Virus record (IMG/VR): IMGVR_UViG_3300050821_020419
Location: 1-42,736 of that record
Reading direction: 5' to 3' (one strand)
Origin: a virus
DNA: 42,736 nucleotides
Part shown: piece after piece, positions 20,295-29,453 of the stretch
Numbering within the stretch: position 1 is the first letter of the stretch
Layout of the letters: each line of letters starts with the position of its first letter
The notes under the pieces: generated by a model
The model's database searches: none
What the model was told of the DNA's origin: nothing
Seen by the model: only the letters and a program-made list of their open reading frames with translations
Position numbers and translations under genes: made by a program

Positions 20295-20723
20295 GTGAAA
20301 GACGAAGGCAACAAGGGGCAAGTTGTGAAAATTAGATGTGCGAAATGTAGCGACGAATGTGATGAAAGTAGGTGCCGGGTGGCGGAAGCAAAGGCGTTTT
20401 TCTTCTGTCAGTTTTGTGATCTATTCCTAGATGATCATCCTCATCTTTCGGTGAGAGACTATTTGGGTCATAAATTCGAAGGAAAAGTTTCCGAAAGCAT
20501 ACGAAAAGCACATAAAAATCGAACTCAAGGGAAAAGCCCTTGGGATTCACAACAGCCTGAACGTAGCAAGCGAGAAGACTTTCCGATAAAAAATGCTCCT
20601 GATTTAAAGACTTCTAGCCAAGGAATGGGAATGCCGTCCTTTAACTATGTTGTGGATAAAGAAGGAAAAATTGGAAAGATGCGGTGCTCTGAACATTGTG
20701 GAAACACAGTGAGGGATAAGTAG
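20295..20723 (+). CDS. intron-encoded zinc-finger protein
   Basis: A 142-residue protein from GTG 20295 lying in the intron between the two P7 strands, i.e. the P8 loop where intron proteins often sit. It has Cys clusters CAKCSDEC and CQFC that would bind zinc, a basic segment KVSESIRKAHKNRTQGKSP that resembles the NUMOD3-type DNA-binding element of homing enzymes, and a C-terminal MRCSEHCGN. No HNH, GIY-YIG or LAGLIDADG catalytic motif is visible. It is probably a homing-type DNA-binding protein or a degenerate endonuclease; a maturase is possible. Confidence 0.5.
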   Translation: MKDEGNKGQVVKIRCAKCSDECDESRCRVAEAKAFFFCQFCDLFLDDHPHLSVRDYLGHKFEGKVSESIRKAHKNRTQGKSPWDSQQPERSKREDFPIKNAPDLKTSSQGMGMPSFNYVVDKEGKIGKMRCSEHCGNTVRDK

Positions 20724-20764
20724 AGAAAGTCCCCGCCAACTGTAAGGGATTTCCTAATAGTTGG

Positions 20765-21714
20765 TCACGAAAGTAACAGATTTGCCTATGATTTTGCAGT
20801 CGCTTGCGCCTGCGATGTTGTATGTACCAACGCCAACAATGAACTATATCTTAGTGTGCGACAAGGTGTCCATGCCTGCTAACGGGGGCACAACCTGCCG
20901 TTTCATGCGACCGCGCGCACTAACCGCCCCAACTATCCAGTTGGGAAATAGTGGGATCGATCCTCCCGCTCAGGTGCCTCAGCGCGATATTATTGATGCT
21001 CAAATGGCTTTTTTCGGAACCGGGTGCATCATTAACGAGCAGGTGATCCTACAGGACCAAGAGGGCGTTCTCGCTTGGGTTTCTGAAAGATTGGCTGTCG
21101 CTATGAGACAGGCTGAAGATTTGATTCTTCGTGACTACATTATTTCTGCGGCATCGCAGATTAATGCGGCTGGCGGAGCGAATCAAGACAACCCAACTAA
21201 CCTTGGTGTGTCTGATTTTAGCCTAGTAGCCTCAACTCTTGATACAAACAACGCTTATAAATTTATGAGCGGTATCGAGGGGATGGATCGATTTGGTACC
21301 GGCCCAGTGCGCGCAGCATATTTCATGCTGTCCTCAACTGAGCTACAACCAGATTTTGATGCATTGACTGGCAGCGGATTTAAATCCCAATGGGAATATC
21401 CGACTAATGCCTCTGCACTTCCGAGCGAATATGGTTCTGTGTTTAACACAAGGATTCTAGTCAGCTCTGAAGCGCCTGTTGCTCGTGCAGCATCTGCTAA
21501 CTCAAGAGACGTGTATTACAACACGGTTGTTGGGAAGCAGGCGATTACGCACATCAACCAGGATGGGTATTCAATGAACTTGATTTACCGAGATCCTTAC
21601 TATTCTGGAATGCTCGCACAAAATGCGACTTTGGCGGTTAAGTTCGCCCAAGCGCAAGCGATCACCCAAGATACAGCGATTAGAAACCTACTCTGCACAC
21701 GCAGCGGCAACTAA
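20765..21714 (+). CDS. major capsid protein, exon 2 (N4-gp56 type)
   Basis: Exon 2 encodes residues 15-330 of the capsid protein. The core pattern (RPRALTAPTIQLGNSGIDPP, QVPQRDIIDAQMAFFGTGC, EDLILRDYIISAASQINAAG) and the C-terminal region with ILVSSEAPVAR and MNLIYRDPYYSGMLAQNATL match the N4-gp56 family of major capsid proteins with the HK97 fold. Taken alone the frame begins at TTG 20761 inside the intron end with no ribosome site, which supports the spliced start at 19900. The next structural gene follows after 11 bases. Confidence 0.9.
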
Positions 21715-21725
21715 AGAGGTGTATC

Positions 21726-22850
21726 ATGGCTGAATATTCAAGAATGGCAAGAGGTAGCTTTACAACTGCTGCTTCTCCTGTAACTCAAGTGGTTAATCTT
21801 CCTTTCCAACCTCAAAGGGTGGAACTCGTTAACTACACTACCTATAGTGCTCCCGCTCAATATGCTATTAGCAAGGCGACCTGGGATACTGCTATGGGAC
21901 AAAGCAACACAGTATTCGAATATCTCGAGTCGGCTTCCGCTGCCTGGATTCCTGCCGTTGACTATACAACAAGTGGTATCAGCACATTCGGTGCTGGCCT
22001 ATCGCTTCAATATGGTCCACAAAAGCAGATTATCGGTGCAACGAAGGCAAGTCCTATCGTATTCAACGTAACTGCTCACGGATATAGCGTGGGTGATGTA
22101 GTTGTATTCGAAGGACTATATCAGTCCGCAACGACTGGTATGCCTCAGATTTGCGGAATGCCTTTCCAAATTAGCGCTGTGACAGATTCAAGCCACTTTA
22201 CTGTTGTTTGGAATGGTAACCAGTCTAACTACACTGCTCTATCAGGATCTCCAACCGGAGCATATGTGAAGAAGGTTTTATATCCCTTCCTATATTGCCC
22301 AGGAGTGAGCTTCATTAGTGCCGTGTCGACTGGTACAACAACCACTGTGACTACAACTACAAACCATAACTTGGTTGTTGGACAAGAAGTTGCATTTAGA
22401 ATTCCTTCAGCTTGGGGCATTACCCAGTTGAATTCGCTTCCTAATGCGGCGCTTCCCGGCTCCCCAGTCTATGGCTATGTAACGTCACTCACAAGTAACA
22501 CGGTTTTCGTTTGCAGCATTAACTCGTCTAGCTTTACAGCGTACGCTAACAACCCAGCGGTTGCTAGTGTTCCTGGTCTTAGCTTCCCACAAGTTCTTTC
22601 TGTAGGGGATGTGAATACAGGCGGTGTCGCATATAGCGGCGGCGCTCTATATCCTTCTCCATCGTTCCCAACTTCCTCTGGAGGTGCGTCAACGATTAAT
22701 GGACCTGCTATTAGTGGGGCTTTCGTGAACAATACTTCTCAAGGTTTCGTGGTTCAAAACGGTGCCGGCGCGGTGCAATCTTCTGCAACGCTCCTCACTG
22801 CTTCGAGCTTATATATCTGGGAAGCATTCCTTTATGACATCTCTTCATAA
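21726..22850 (+). CDS. virion structural protein with FCCH-like domains
   Basis: A 374-residue, Ser/Thr/Gly-rich beta protein. It carries two repeats of the pattern seen in phage FCCH-type domains: SPIVFNVTAHGYSVGDVVVF and, later, TTTNHNLVVGQEVAFRIPS. The second half is paralogous to the next gene. Its position directly after the capsid gene fits a head decoration or head-completion protein. GAGG precedes the ATG and a terminator follows the stop. Confidence 0.65.
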   Translation: MAEYSRMARGSFTTAASPVTQVVNLPFQPQRVELVNYTTYSAPAQYAISKATWDTAMGQSNTVFEYLESASAAWIPAVDYTTSGISTFGAGLSLQYGPQKQIIGATKASPIVFNVTAHGYSVGDVVVFEGLYQSATTGMPQICGMPFQISAVTDSSHFTVVWNGNQSNYTALSGSPTGAYVKKVLYPFLYCPGVSFISAVSTGTTTTVTTTTNHNLVVGQEVAFRIPSAWGITQLNSLPNAALPGSPVYGYVTSLTSNTVFVCSINSSSFTAYANNPAVASVPGLSFPQVLSVGDVNTGGVAYSGGALYPSPSFPTSSGGASTINGPAISGAFVNNTSQGFVVQNGAGAVQSSATLLTASSLYIWEAFLYDISS

Positions 22851-22852
22851 TG

Positions 22853-22875
22853 AAAGGGGGGCAACCCCCTTTTTT
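22853..22875 (+). terminator. Rho-independent terminator
   Basis: AAAGGGGG (22853-22860) and CCCCCTTT (22865-22872) form an 8-bp stem closed by a GCAA tetraloop, followed by T residues. It would end or attenuate the capsid transcript three bases after the structural gene stop. Confidence 0.85.
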
Positions 22876-22904
22876 GATGTAAAGCAGCTTTACAAGAGGT
22901 AAAA

Positions 22905-23351
22905 ATGAGTTTTCCCGTTTTACAAGGGCCTCAAGCGCCCGAGTCTAATCCTCCAATCCAGCCGCAGTACTATAAACCATCGGAGTTTGTAATCACGGCA
23001 ATCACTCCCGGAGTTGCGACAACGGTAACAACGGCAACATCTCCCTTTGGAGTTAGCAATAACTATGTGATTGGTCAATTAGTTAGATTTGTGATGCCAA
23101 GCGCTTATGGAATGAGGCAACTCGACCAAAAAACTGGCTACGTCATAGCTCTTCCCGGATTGAATCAGGTAACAGTCAACATCAACACACTAAATAATTA
23201 CGATTCCTTTATTTCATCTCCTTCATATGGGCCGACAAAACCGCAGCTCATACCGGTTGGGGATGTGAATTCTGGGATCATCAATGCATCTGGAAGGATT
23301 TCCAACGGAACTACTATTCCTGGGGCATTTATTAACATTTCTCCTGCGTAA
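22905..23351 (+). CDS. virion structural protein, paralogue of 21726 product
   Basis: A 148-residue protein whose residues 25-148 align with the second half of the preceding protein: FVMPSAYGMRQLDQKTGYV against FRIPSAWGITQLNSL, and IPVGDVNSGI against LSVGDVNTGG, ending in GAFIN against GAFVN. This suggests duplication of one virion domain. AGAGG precedes the ATG. Role is probably minor structural. Confidence 0.6.
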   Translation: MSFPVLQGPQAPESNPPIQPQYYKPSEFVITAITPGVATTVTTATSPFGVSNNYVIGQLVRFVMPSAYGMRQLDQKTGYVIALPGLNQVTVNINTLNNYDSFISSPSYGPTKPQLIPVGDVNSGIINASGRISNGTTIPGAFINISPA

Positions 23352-23372
23352 AGCAGGAAAAGGATTTTAACA

Positions 23373-23939
23373 ATGAACAAACCAAAAGTTAACAGCGAGT
23401 CTCAAAAAGAGCTCGATAGAGCAGAAAAACAATTCGAGGCATTCGATGCTCAGGTCAAAGAGATGACTTTAGATCGGATGAACACCGCGCCAGATAAGGA
23501 AAGAGAGCCTCAAACTAAACTCTCTTCGGGTGAAGTCAAAAGAATGGATGCGCCCTACATTAAACCTGTGCGTTCAATCTCCTCAAGAGAGCAATTTAAC
23601 GAAAAATATAGAGCCGATCACACTAGAGCATGGGAATATATTAAGTGCATCGTTGAAAACAACGAGATCATCGGGGAAGATGTCGAATGTTGGACTAAAA
23701 AGTTTGCCGGAGACCCAGCGCACTTTTGGAAGATTCCAGTAAATAAGCCTGTTTATATTCCAAGACTCTTAGCCAAACAAATCTCCGATTGCAAGTATCA
23801 TCGCCTACGCATGGAGGACACGCAAATGAGCGGGGCTGATCATGCTGGAACTTATGTTGGGACAATGGTTGTGGATCAGGTGAAGCATCGTCTTGATTGT
23901 AGAGAGGCTGGAAATAGTTTTGCTTCAGTGGGATTCTAG
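23373..23939 (+). CDS. head/neck structural protein (unknown)
   Basis: A 188-residue protein with a charged coiled-coil N-terminus (residues 8-50) and a compact C-terminal part (WKIPVNKPVYIPRLLAKQIS; GTYVGTMVVDQVKHRLD). AAGGA precedes the ATG. Position between capsid-type and tail-accessory genes suggests a virion protein. No named family is recognised. Confidence 0.55.
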   Translation: MNKPKVNSESQKELDRAEKQFEAFDAQVKEMTLDRMNTAPDKEREPQTKLSSGEVKRMDAPYIKPVRSISSREQFNEKYRADHTRAWEYIKCIVENNEIIGEDVECWTKKFAGDPAHFWKIPVNKPVYIPRLLAKQISDCKYHRLRMEDTQMSGADHAGTYVGTMVVDQVKHRLDCREAGNSFASVGF

Positions 23940-23969
23940 TACAGTAAAATATTTATTCGTGTATTATGG

Positions 23970-23986
23970 GCCTCAAAATATGAGGC
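23970..23986 (+). promoter_or_regulatory. hairpin holding the ribosome site of the 23991 gene
   Basis: GCCTCA (23970-23975) and TGAGGC (23981-23986) form a six-base stem with a five-base loop; the 3' arm contains the GAGG that serves the TTG start at 23991. This could limit translation, as at 3887-3908. Confidence 0.45.
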
Positions 23987-23990
23987 TCAT

Positions 23991-25160
23991 TTGGATCTCG
24001 TTAGTGACATCATCACCTACGTCCGTCGAATAGTAAAGACCCCATCGAATGCCAGCTTGACCGATGATCTAATCATCGATTACATCAATCGATTCTGGAT
24101 CATGGACGTAGACGCTCGCATCCAGCTTTTTGATCTCAAGACCAAGTATCAGTTCGAGACTATTCCTCAGGTGTGTGATTACAACATGCCTCTTTATTCT
24201 ACTCAAACGCAGCCTGGATCGCAGGCTATATCGACCTATCCTGTCTATCAGGGTTTCACGGATGATTGTTATGTCAATGGAATAAGGATACCTCTCTACA
24301 CTCAAAGAGGCTCCTTTTGGAACATTTGGCCCAACTACATCCAAGCTCTCAATGAAGTGGCGATAGGAGATGGAACTACCACCACTTTTTCATTTACCCT
24401 TCCCTTCTTCCCCGCCATCCCAGGTCACGTGGACATGACGGGGATTGTCTCTTCAGGGAATGTGATCGATCCTATCTTCTCCACAACCATCAATACTAAT
24501 ATCCCGACATCCAGTATCTATCCCGGCGTTTTCATCGTGTATCAGACGCAGAGTGGGGGGATCTCCACAATCACAGATAGCGGAACTTTCTTAAGTGGCG
24601 ATACTTCAGGACAATTGCATGGTCTTTTGATCAATTACTCTTCTTCAGGAAGCACGAGCCCATATCCAAATGGTTACAGCTCTCTTGGAACCTATAGCAC
24701 GACTCAAAATACAGTCAACTATATCACTGGCCAGGTGAATATCACTTTCCCGAGCGCTCCACCTGCTGGGACACCGATCCAGGCGCAATGTTATTTCTAT
24801 GAGCCTGGAATTCCGAGAGCAATTTTATACTATAACAACACGATAACGATTAGGCCCCCTCCAAATGTTCCTTATCTAATCGAGATGGATGCTTACCTTA
24901 CTCCCGCTGCGTTTTTATCTACCTCTCAGGCGGTCCAATTTGGGTATATGTGTGAATATATTGCCAGAGGTGCTGCTCGCAAGATTTTAAGCGATACGGG
25001 TGACATGGAACAATTTCAGTTTTATGAGCCTTTATTCAAGGAACAAGAAATTCTCGTTTGGAAAAGATCCCAGCGTCAAGTTACCGGGAATCGAACAGGA
25101 ACAATATTCTCTGATCTTATGGGCCCAAGCCCATTGAATCCAGCCCAAGGAGGCACATAG
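23991..25160 (+). CDS. head-tail connector-like structural protein
   Basis: A 389-residue protein. The N-terminus (DLVSDIITYVRRIVKTPSNA, then SLTDDLIIDYINRFWIMDVD) is a helical pattern found in phage adaptor-type proteins that sit under the portal. A Gly/Ser-rich middle section follows, and the C-terminus (RGAARKILSDTGDMEQFQFY) is helical again. The only start is TTG 23991, with GAGG five bases upstream inside a hairpin. Adaptor role is inferred from position and the terminal helices. Confidence 0.55.
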   Translation: MDLVSDIITYVRRIVKTPSNASLTDDLIIDYINRFWIMDVDARIQLFDLKTKYQFETIPQVCDYNMPLYSTQTQPGSQAISTYPVYQGFTDDCYVNGIRIPLYTQRGSFWNIWPNYIQALNEVAIGDGTTTTFSFTLPFFPAIPGHVDMTGIVSSGNVIDPIFSTTINTNIPTSSIYPGVFIVYQTQSGGISTITDSGTFLSGDTSGQLHGLLINYSSSGSTSPYPNGYSSLGTYSTTQNTVNYITGQVNITFPSAPPAGTPIQAQCYFYEPGIPRAILYYNNTITIRPPPNVPYLIEMDAYLTPAAFLSTSQAVQFGYMCEYIARGAARKILSDTGDMEQFQFYEPLFKEQEILVWKRSQRQVTGNRTGTIFSDLMGPSPLNPAQGGT

Positions 25161-25700
25161 ATGACATTTCCAGTACTAGGAATCCCTAACGCTACGGACA
25201 TTCCTTCACAATCACAAGCACAGATTCAAACGAACTTCAATAGCATCATTGGATGGGCGGCAGTGGATCATTTGGGCTATGGTGCTGCCAACGCGGGCAC
25301 TCATAATCAAGTGACTTTTTCTGGAGTCACTAGTCAATCGGTCCCAACAGATCCTGAAGCAGTACTTTACACGAAGAACGATACAAGCAGCCATCCCCAG
25401 CTATTTTTTCTAAATAGCCAAAATTCTACGTTCTACAATGCAGCTTCAAATGGTTGTACCGTTTTGATGGGGGGAATCCTCCTTCAATGGGGCAATGTCA
25501 CTGTTCCAGCAGGCGGCAGCGCTACCTTCACATTTCCAGTTACTTTCCCTAATAATGTATTTGTTGTGACCGTCACCTGTAGGGCAGTAGGGGCATTTAA
25601 GGCCGGATTTGGTACCGGAACAAATAGTGCAATTCCTATCTATTTGGAATCTGCCGCTGGGGGATCTCAAAACGTGTGTGTAATGGCCATAGGTAACTAA
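25161..25700 (+). CDS. tail fibre-like protein with gp53-type C-terminus
   Basis: A 179-residue protein. The N-terminus (DIPSQSQAQIQTNFNSIIGW) is a helical anchor, and the C-terminal domain (GGILLQWGNVTVPAGGSATF, then PNNVFVVTVTCRA) is the gp53-like fold found at the tips of many phage tail fibres. AGGAGG precedes the ATG. It may be a short receptor-binding or tail-needle-like protein. Confidence 0.65.
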   Translation: MTFPVLGIPNATDIPSQSQAQIQTNFNSIIGWAAVDHLGYGAANAGTHNQVTFSGVTSQSVPTDPEAVLYTKNDTSSHPQLFFLNSQNSTFYNAASNGCTVLMGGILLQWGNVTVPAGGSATFTFPVTFPNNVFVVTVTCRAVGAFKAGFGTGTNSAIPIYLESAAGGSQNVCVMAIGN

Positions 25701-28328
25701 ATGACCCAAAAGATCTTCATTGGCGCCCCTGTCACTAAAGGTCTTGAACAATTCCTTCTACCTTTCAATATCGATAACGATGCTTTTTCCACTCTATTTA
25801 ACGCTTACGCATGGCGCGGTAGAGTCAAAAGGAAAAGAGGAACCATCGCCTTGGGAAGGTTGCAAGTCCAGGTAGATATCGTAAGCAGCGTCACTAAACC
25901 TTGGCAAACGACTGCTGTTACTTTAAGCGGAGGAACAGCAACGCTTCAATTTCCAATCGGCCCAGGCTCTGTGTCTTTCACTGTTGGATCTAACACTTAT
26001 ACAGAGCCTGCAACTCCCGACGGAACCTTAGTAGGAACTCCCTCGGGAAGCGGAACGATTCATTATTCCACCGGTGCCATCACGATCTCAGGCGGAGGCA
26101 GTAGCACTCTGACTGGGACCTATTCGTACTATCCATGTCTCCCGGTAATGGGACTCCGAAATCTCGTGGCAACTTCGAGTCAATATCCTCTGCTTTTATC
26201 CTTCGATACGCAGTACAGTTATGAGATATCGTCTTCTTCCAACACGTTCTACAATGTCAATTTCTATAAGACAACCGGGGTTCCTTTCAAGTGGAGCGGT
26301 CAAAACTATCAACAGTTTTGGACTTCGAATTATCAGGGTGCTTTGTGGGCGACCAACAACAATCCAGGTTTTAACTTTGTTAATGGCACCTATGGTTCTG
26401 GATCAGGAACATCAGCCGTTACGTTCAACTTTAAGTCTCTAACGGTCAATTTCGCAACTTTGGTTGTGGGGGACCAATTGTGGTTCAATGAATGGTCCAG
26501 TGGGGGATCTACCATCAATGGTCTTGTCGGAAGCGTTAGCGATGTGTCTGGAGCGGCTTCTGGTAACTATGTGGTAACTTTCTCAGGCAATCAAACAGTC
26601 GCCGGAACGGGCATTGCTCAGCTTATGACCAACACGATCCCAGGGCAAGATGGAATCAAGTGGTATGATGGAGACCCAACAAGTAACGGCATTCCTCCGA
26701 ATAGTCCTACGGGCTTTGGATGGGTCAATTTTGCACCTCCTTTGACTGCGACGACTACCACTATCGATGATGAACCAGCTCAAAAATATTATCTCGTCGG
26801 GGCATTAGCAGTTGTTCCATTCAAAGACAGACTGATTTTCTTTTCTCCATGGATACAGACGTCTAGTGGGGCATCCGCAATCCAATTGAATGATGTGGCC
26901 TTATGGAGCTGGAATGGAACTCCTTACTATGCAGCACCCGTCCCTTCGGGACAGACTGCCAGTGCGGGCGCCTATTACATCGATCAGATTGGATTTGGTG
27001 GCTGGCTTTCGGCGGGAGTCGATCAATCCATCGTGACTGTCAGCACAAATGAAGACGTTTTGATTGTAGGATTTACACAAAAACAGACTCGCTTTGTGTA
27101 CACAGGTAATGATTTAATCCCGTTCCTTTTCTACATCATCAACTCCGAACTTGGATCGGCCTCCACTTTCTCCGCGATCACCTTAGATAGAGGTGCTCTG
27201 GCATTTGGTTTGAATGGATTGACGTTAACATCGCAAATTTCCTCACAGAGGATCGATCTTTCTATTCCCAACGAAGTGTTCCAGTTGAAAGGCCCAGCTT
27301 CCGTCTTTGCAGCACAAAGGATTAGCTCTGTCCGAGACTTTTATCATGAATGGGTGCATTTCACATTTGTTCCCAATAATAGTCAATGGTCCTATCCAAC
27401 GCAGACTCTTCAGTACAATTATCGAGAGCAAAGCTGGGCGATTTTCTATGAGAACTTTACCGCACATGGAACCTACAGGAAAGTTTCTGCCTATACTTGG
27501 GCAACCATTCCTTTTGCCACATGGAATACATGGAACGAATCGTGGAGCTCTTCTACGCTCAATCCTCTCTTCCCAAGCACAGTAGCTGGCAACCCTCAAG
27601 GATTTGTTGTCGTGAAAGGTCAAGGAACTGGGGAAGCTCCCACAGGATATATTTCAGCCGTCGCCAACACTTCGGGGTTTGTTCAAATTACTTCAACTGA
27701 TCATTGTGTCGCCCAGAATGATTATCTCTATTTCCAAGGAGCTTTGGGAACCACGTTCATCAATGGCGTCATAGGGAAGGTCAGTCAAATCGTCGATGCC
27801 AATAATTTTATCGTAGACATCGTGTTTGTATCGGGAACTTATATCGGACTTGGAACTTTCACTAGGCTGAGTCAGCCCTTGATTCAGACAAAGCAATTTC
27901 CTTTATTTTGGAATGAAGGAAGAAAGATTCGGCTTGGAACACAAAAATATCTTCTGGACTATACAGACAACGCGCAAGTGACTCTCAATATTTACTTAAG
28001 CCAAGATCCAGACGATGCTTGGAATATGGGTCCTATCGTCCCTAACGATGAATCCACTAATAATTCACTGGTCTACTCCACTACTCTTTACACATGTCCT
28101 GAGAGCTCCAATATAGGACTAACGCCCTCTAATACAAACCTTCAGATGCCTATTGCCCAAAATCAGTATCAAATTTGGCACAGGGTCAATACGTCTTTGA
28201 TAGGGGACAGCGTACAAGTCGGCATTACCTTAAGTGATGCTCAAATGAGAAATCTTACCTATGCTACGGCTGAGATCGGTCTTCATGCAATCCAATTAGA
28301 TGTGGCAAAAGGACCGATGCTAAGTTGA
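25701..28328 (+). CDS. large tail accessory (nozzle-like) protein
   Basis: An 875-residue protein made mostly of beta strands. KDRLIFFSPWI, FVYTGNDLIPFLFYIIN and ISSVRDFYHEWVHF with a NYREQSWAIF block resemble the tail nozzle/stabilisation proteins (P22 gp10 or T7 gp12 style) of short-tailed phages. A small inserted FCCH-like domain is at about residues 640-710. The gene follows the connector and precedes a small tail gene with a TTGA overlap. Assignment is by pattern and order. Confidence 0.6.
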   Translation: MTQKIFIGAPVTKGLEQFLLPFNIDNDAFSTLFNAYAWRGRVKRKRGTIALGRLQVQVDIVSSVTKPWQTTAVTLSGGTATLQFPIGPGSVSFTVGSNTYTEPATPDGTLVGTPSGSGTIHYSTGAITISGGGSSTLTGTYSYYPCLPVMGLRNLVATSSQYPLLLSFDTQYSYEISSSSNTFYNVNFYKTTGVPFKWSGQNYQQFWTSNYQGALWATNNNPGFNFVNGTYGSGSGTSAVTFNFKSLTVNFATLVVGDQLWFNEWSSGGSTINGLVGSVSDVSGAASGNYVVTFSGNQTVAGTGIAQLMTNTIPGQDGIKWYDGDPTSNGIPPNSPTGFGWVNFAPPLTATTTTIDDEPAQKYYLVGALAVVPFKDRLIFFSPWIQTSSGASAIQLNDVALWSWNGTPYYAAPVPSGQTASAGAYYIDQIGFGGWLSAGVDQSIVTVSTNEDVLIVGFTQKQTRFVYTGNDLIPFLFYIINSELGSASTFSAITLDRGALAFGLNGLTLTSQISSQRIDLSIPNEVFQLKGPASVFAAQRISSVRDFYHEWVHFTFVPNNSQWSYPTQTLQYNYREQSWAIFYENFTAHGTYRKVSAYTWATIPFATWNTWNESWSSSTLNPLFPSTVAGNPQGFVVVKGQGTGEAPTGYISAVANTSGFVQITSTDHCVAQNDYLYFQGALGTTFINGVIGKVSQIVDANNFIVDIVFVSGTYIGLGTFTRLSQPLIQTKQFPLFWNEGRKIRLGTQKYLLDYTDNAQVTLNIYLSQDPDDAWNMGPIVPNDESTNNSLVYSTTLYTCPESSNIGLTPSNTNLQMPIAQNQYQIWHRVNTSLIGDSVQVGITLSDAQMRNLTYATAEIGLHAIQLDVAKGPMLS

Positions 28329-28813
28329 CATACACTCTAAATAACTCAGGAAGCTACCTAAAAACGTCCAGGACTTTTCCTGAAGAATCACAAATGCTCA
28401 GCGTAGAGATGTCCAAATCATACATCGATATTGCCAACGCTGTGAATGAAAGAACTATCGGGGTGTTTGCAACCGTTCCCTCAGTTACTGGAAACAGTTG
28501 GTTTATCGGTAAAATGTCGCCCACCTCTAATTCTTTGAGACAACAAACGGTCAGGCAGGTTTTTTTATTTACTTCCGCTGGCAGCATCGCGCATGGCATC
28601 AATACTGCCCAAATAGGTGGATTCGTTGCTATATACGGCACCTTCACCGATGGGACGAATTTCTATCCTCTTCCCTATGTCGATGTGAATGCCGCTAATA
28701 ATCAAGTGAATGTTTACGTAAGCCCGACCAATATCGTGATCACAGCTGGGGGTGGATCTCCTCCCACGATTTCAAGTGGGTTTGTAGTTCTAGAGTGGCT
28801 CAGTCAAGTTTAA
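28325..28813 (+). CDS. small tail structural protein
   Basis: A 162-residue protein (LNNSGSYLKTSRTFPEESQM, then MSKSYIDIANAVNERTIGVF) with a beta-rich C-terminal half. The TTG start overlaps the previous stop (TTGA), so translation is coupled. It may be a tail tip or adhesin-support protein. The end overlaps a minus gene by four bases. Confidence 0.55.
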   Translation: MTYTLNNSGSYLKTSRTFPEESQMLSVEMSKSYIDIANAVNERTIGVFATVPSVTGNSWFIGKMSPTSNSLRQQTVRQVFLFTSAGSIAHGINTAQIGGFVAIYGTFTDGTNFYPLPYVDVNAANNQVNVYVSPTNIVITAGGGSPPTISSGFVVLEWLSQV

Positions 28814-29265
28814 TTCCAAAAATGGCTGAAGTGTTTTCCGAATAAATCGTATCCTTTTTGAAGTCTTTCATCGTATTCCTTTCGATTTTTACGATATTCT
28901 TCTCTATCAGCCTCATTTTCCCAAGAAAATTGAACGCTTTTAGACCCATCTTTATCCTTCACGACTGTTCGCTTCATTTTCTCAAGGCCCCCTGGATCAT
29001 TTTTTTCGTTTATCGTTTCTTCCATGGACCATATAATGCAGTCGAGAATATCTTCCCATTTTTTTTCCGCCTCTTCCCATCGTTCATCGTCTGCGTTCTC
29101 GAACATGCAGGAAGGAACTCCGCGTATCTTTTTTTTATATTTTTTCATTGCGGGAAGGATAATATGAGCAAAAGTATCATCTAGCGACCATAGATCATAT
29201 TTATGAATTCTTACCTTTATTTTTCTGCGTCCTTTTTTAGGATATGGCCCCATTTCAACTTTCAT
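28810..29265 (-). CDS. hypothetical charged protein
   Basis: A 151-residue, strongly charged protein with a basic start (MGPYPKKGRRKIKVRIHKYD) and long helices (ERWEEAEKKWEDILDCIIWS; EADREEYRKNRKEYDERLQK). AGGAAGGA precedes the ATG. It ends the minus block that begins with the helicase. I recognise no family, although the WSLDDT and IIWSMEET pieces look conserved. Confidence 0.55.
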   Translation of the reverse strand: MKVEMGPYPKKGRRKIKVRIHKYDLWSLDDTFAHIILPAMKKYKKKIRGVPSCMFENADDERWEEAEKKWEDILDCIIWSMEETINEKNDPGGLEKMKRTVVKDKDGSKSVQFSWENEADREEYRKNRKEYDERLQKGYDLFGKHFSHFWN

Positions 29266-29453
29266 ATTTTTTCCTTCCTAGGTGATCTAACTCTTCTTGG
29301 GCCACATATGACGCTAGATATGAAATGAGCACATGTCTCTTGATGGACATTCAAGGCTTTGGATAATACGTCCATATTGCATAAAGGATGCCACCAAAGC
29401 TCTCTGAAGGCCTTAATTAATTGTTTTTCCGTTTCGATTTCTTTATTTTTCAT
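29262..29453 (-). CDS. small HTH-like protein
   Basis: A 63-residue protein with a short helix-turn-helix-like segment (NMDVLSKALNVHQETCAHFI) and a basic tail. AGAGG inside the end of the upstream gene precedes its ATG (11-base overlap). Coupled translation suggests it works with the integrase-like fusion. Function is inferred only. Confidence 0.5.
   Translation of the reverse strand: MKNKEIETEKQLIKAFRELWWHPLCNMDVLSKALNVHQETCAHFISSVICGPRRVRSPRKEKI

Larger units (their letters stand above)
19943..20764 (+). ncRNA. group I intron in the major capsid gene
   Basis: An 822-nt insertion. The last ten exon bases (19933-19942) pair with 19948-19957, nine of ten positions, with a U.G pair at the splice site and a five-base loop, the P1 hallmark. 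GGGACT (20184-20189) pairs with AGTCCC (20728-20733) as P7. CCAACT (20736-20741) and AGTTGG (20759-20764) form a P9-type hairpin that ends with the terminal G. The phase (one base plus two) restores the capsid frame. CCACC/GGTGG (20121-20138) may be part of P5. I could not assign P3 with confidence. Confidence 0.75.

Noticed and set aside
20761-20763. TTG 20761 as the real start of the capsid protein
   Set aside because: No ribosome site, it lies in the P9 stem of the intron, and a well-placed in-phase first exon exists after the scaffold gene.
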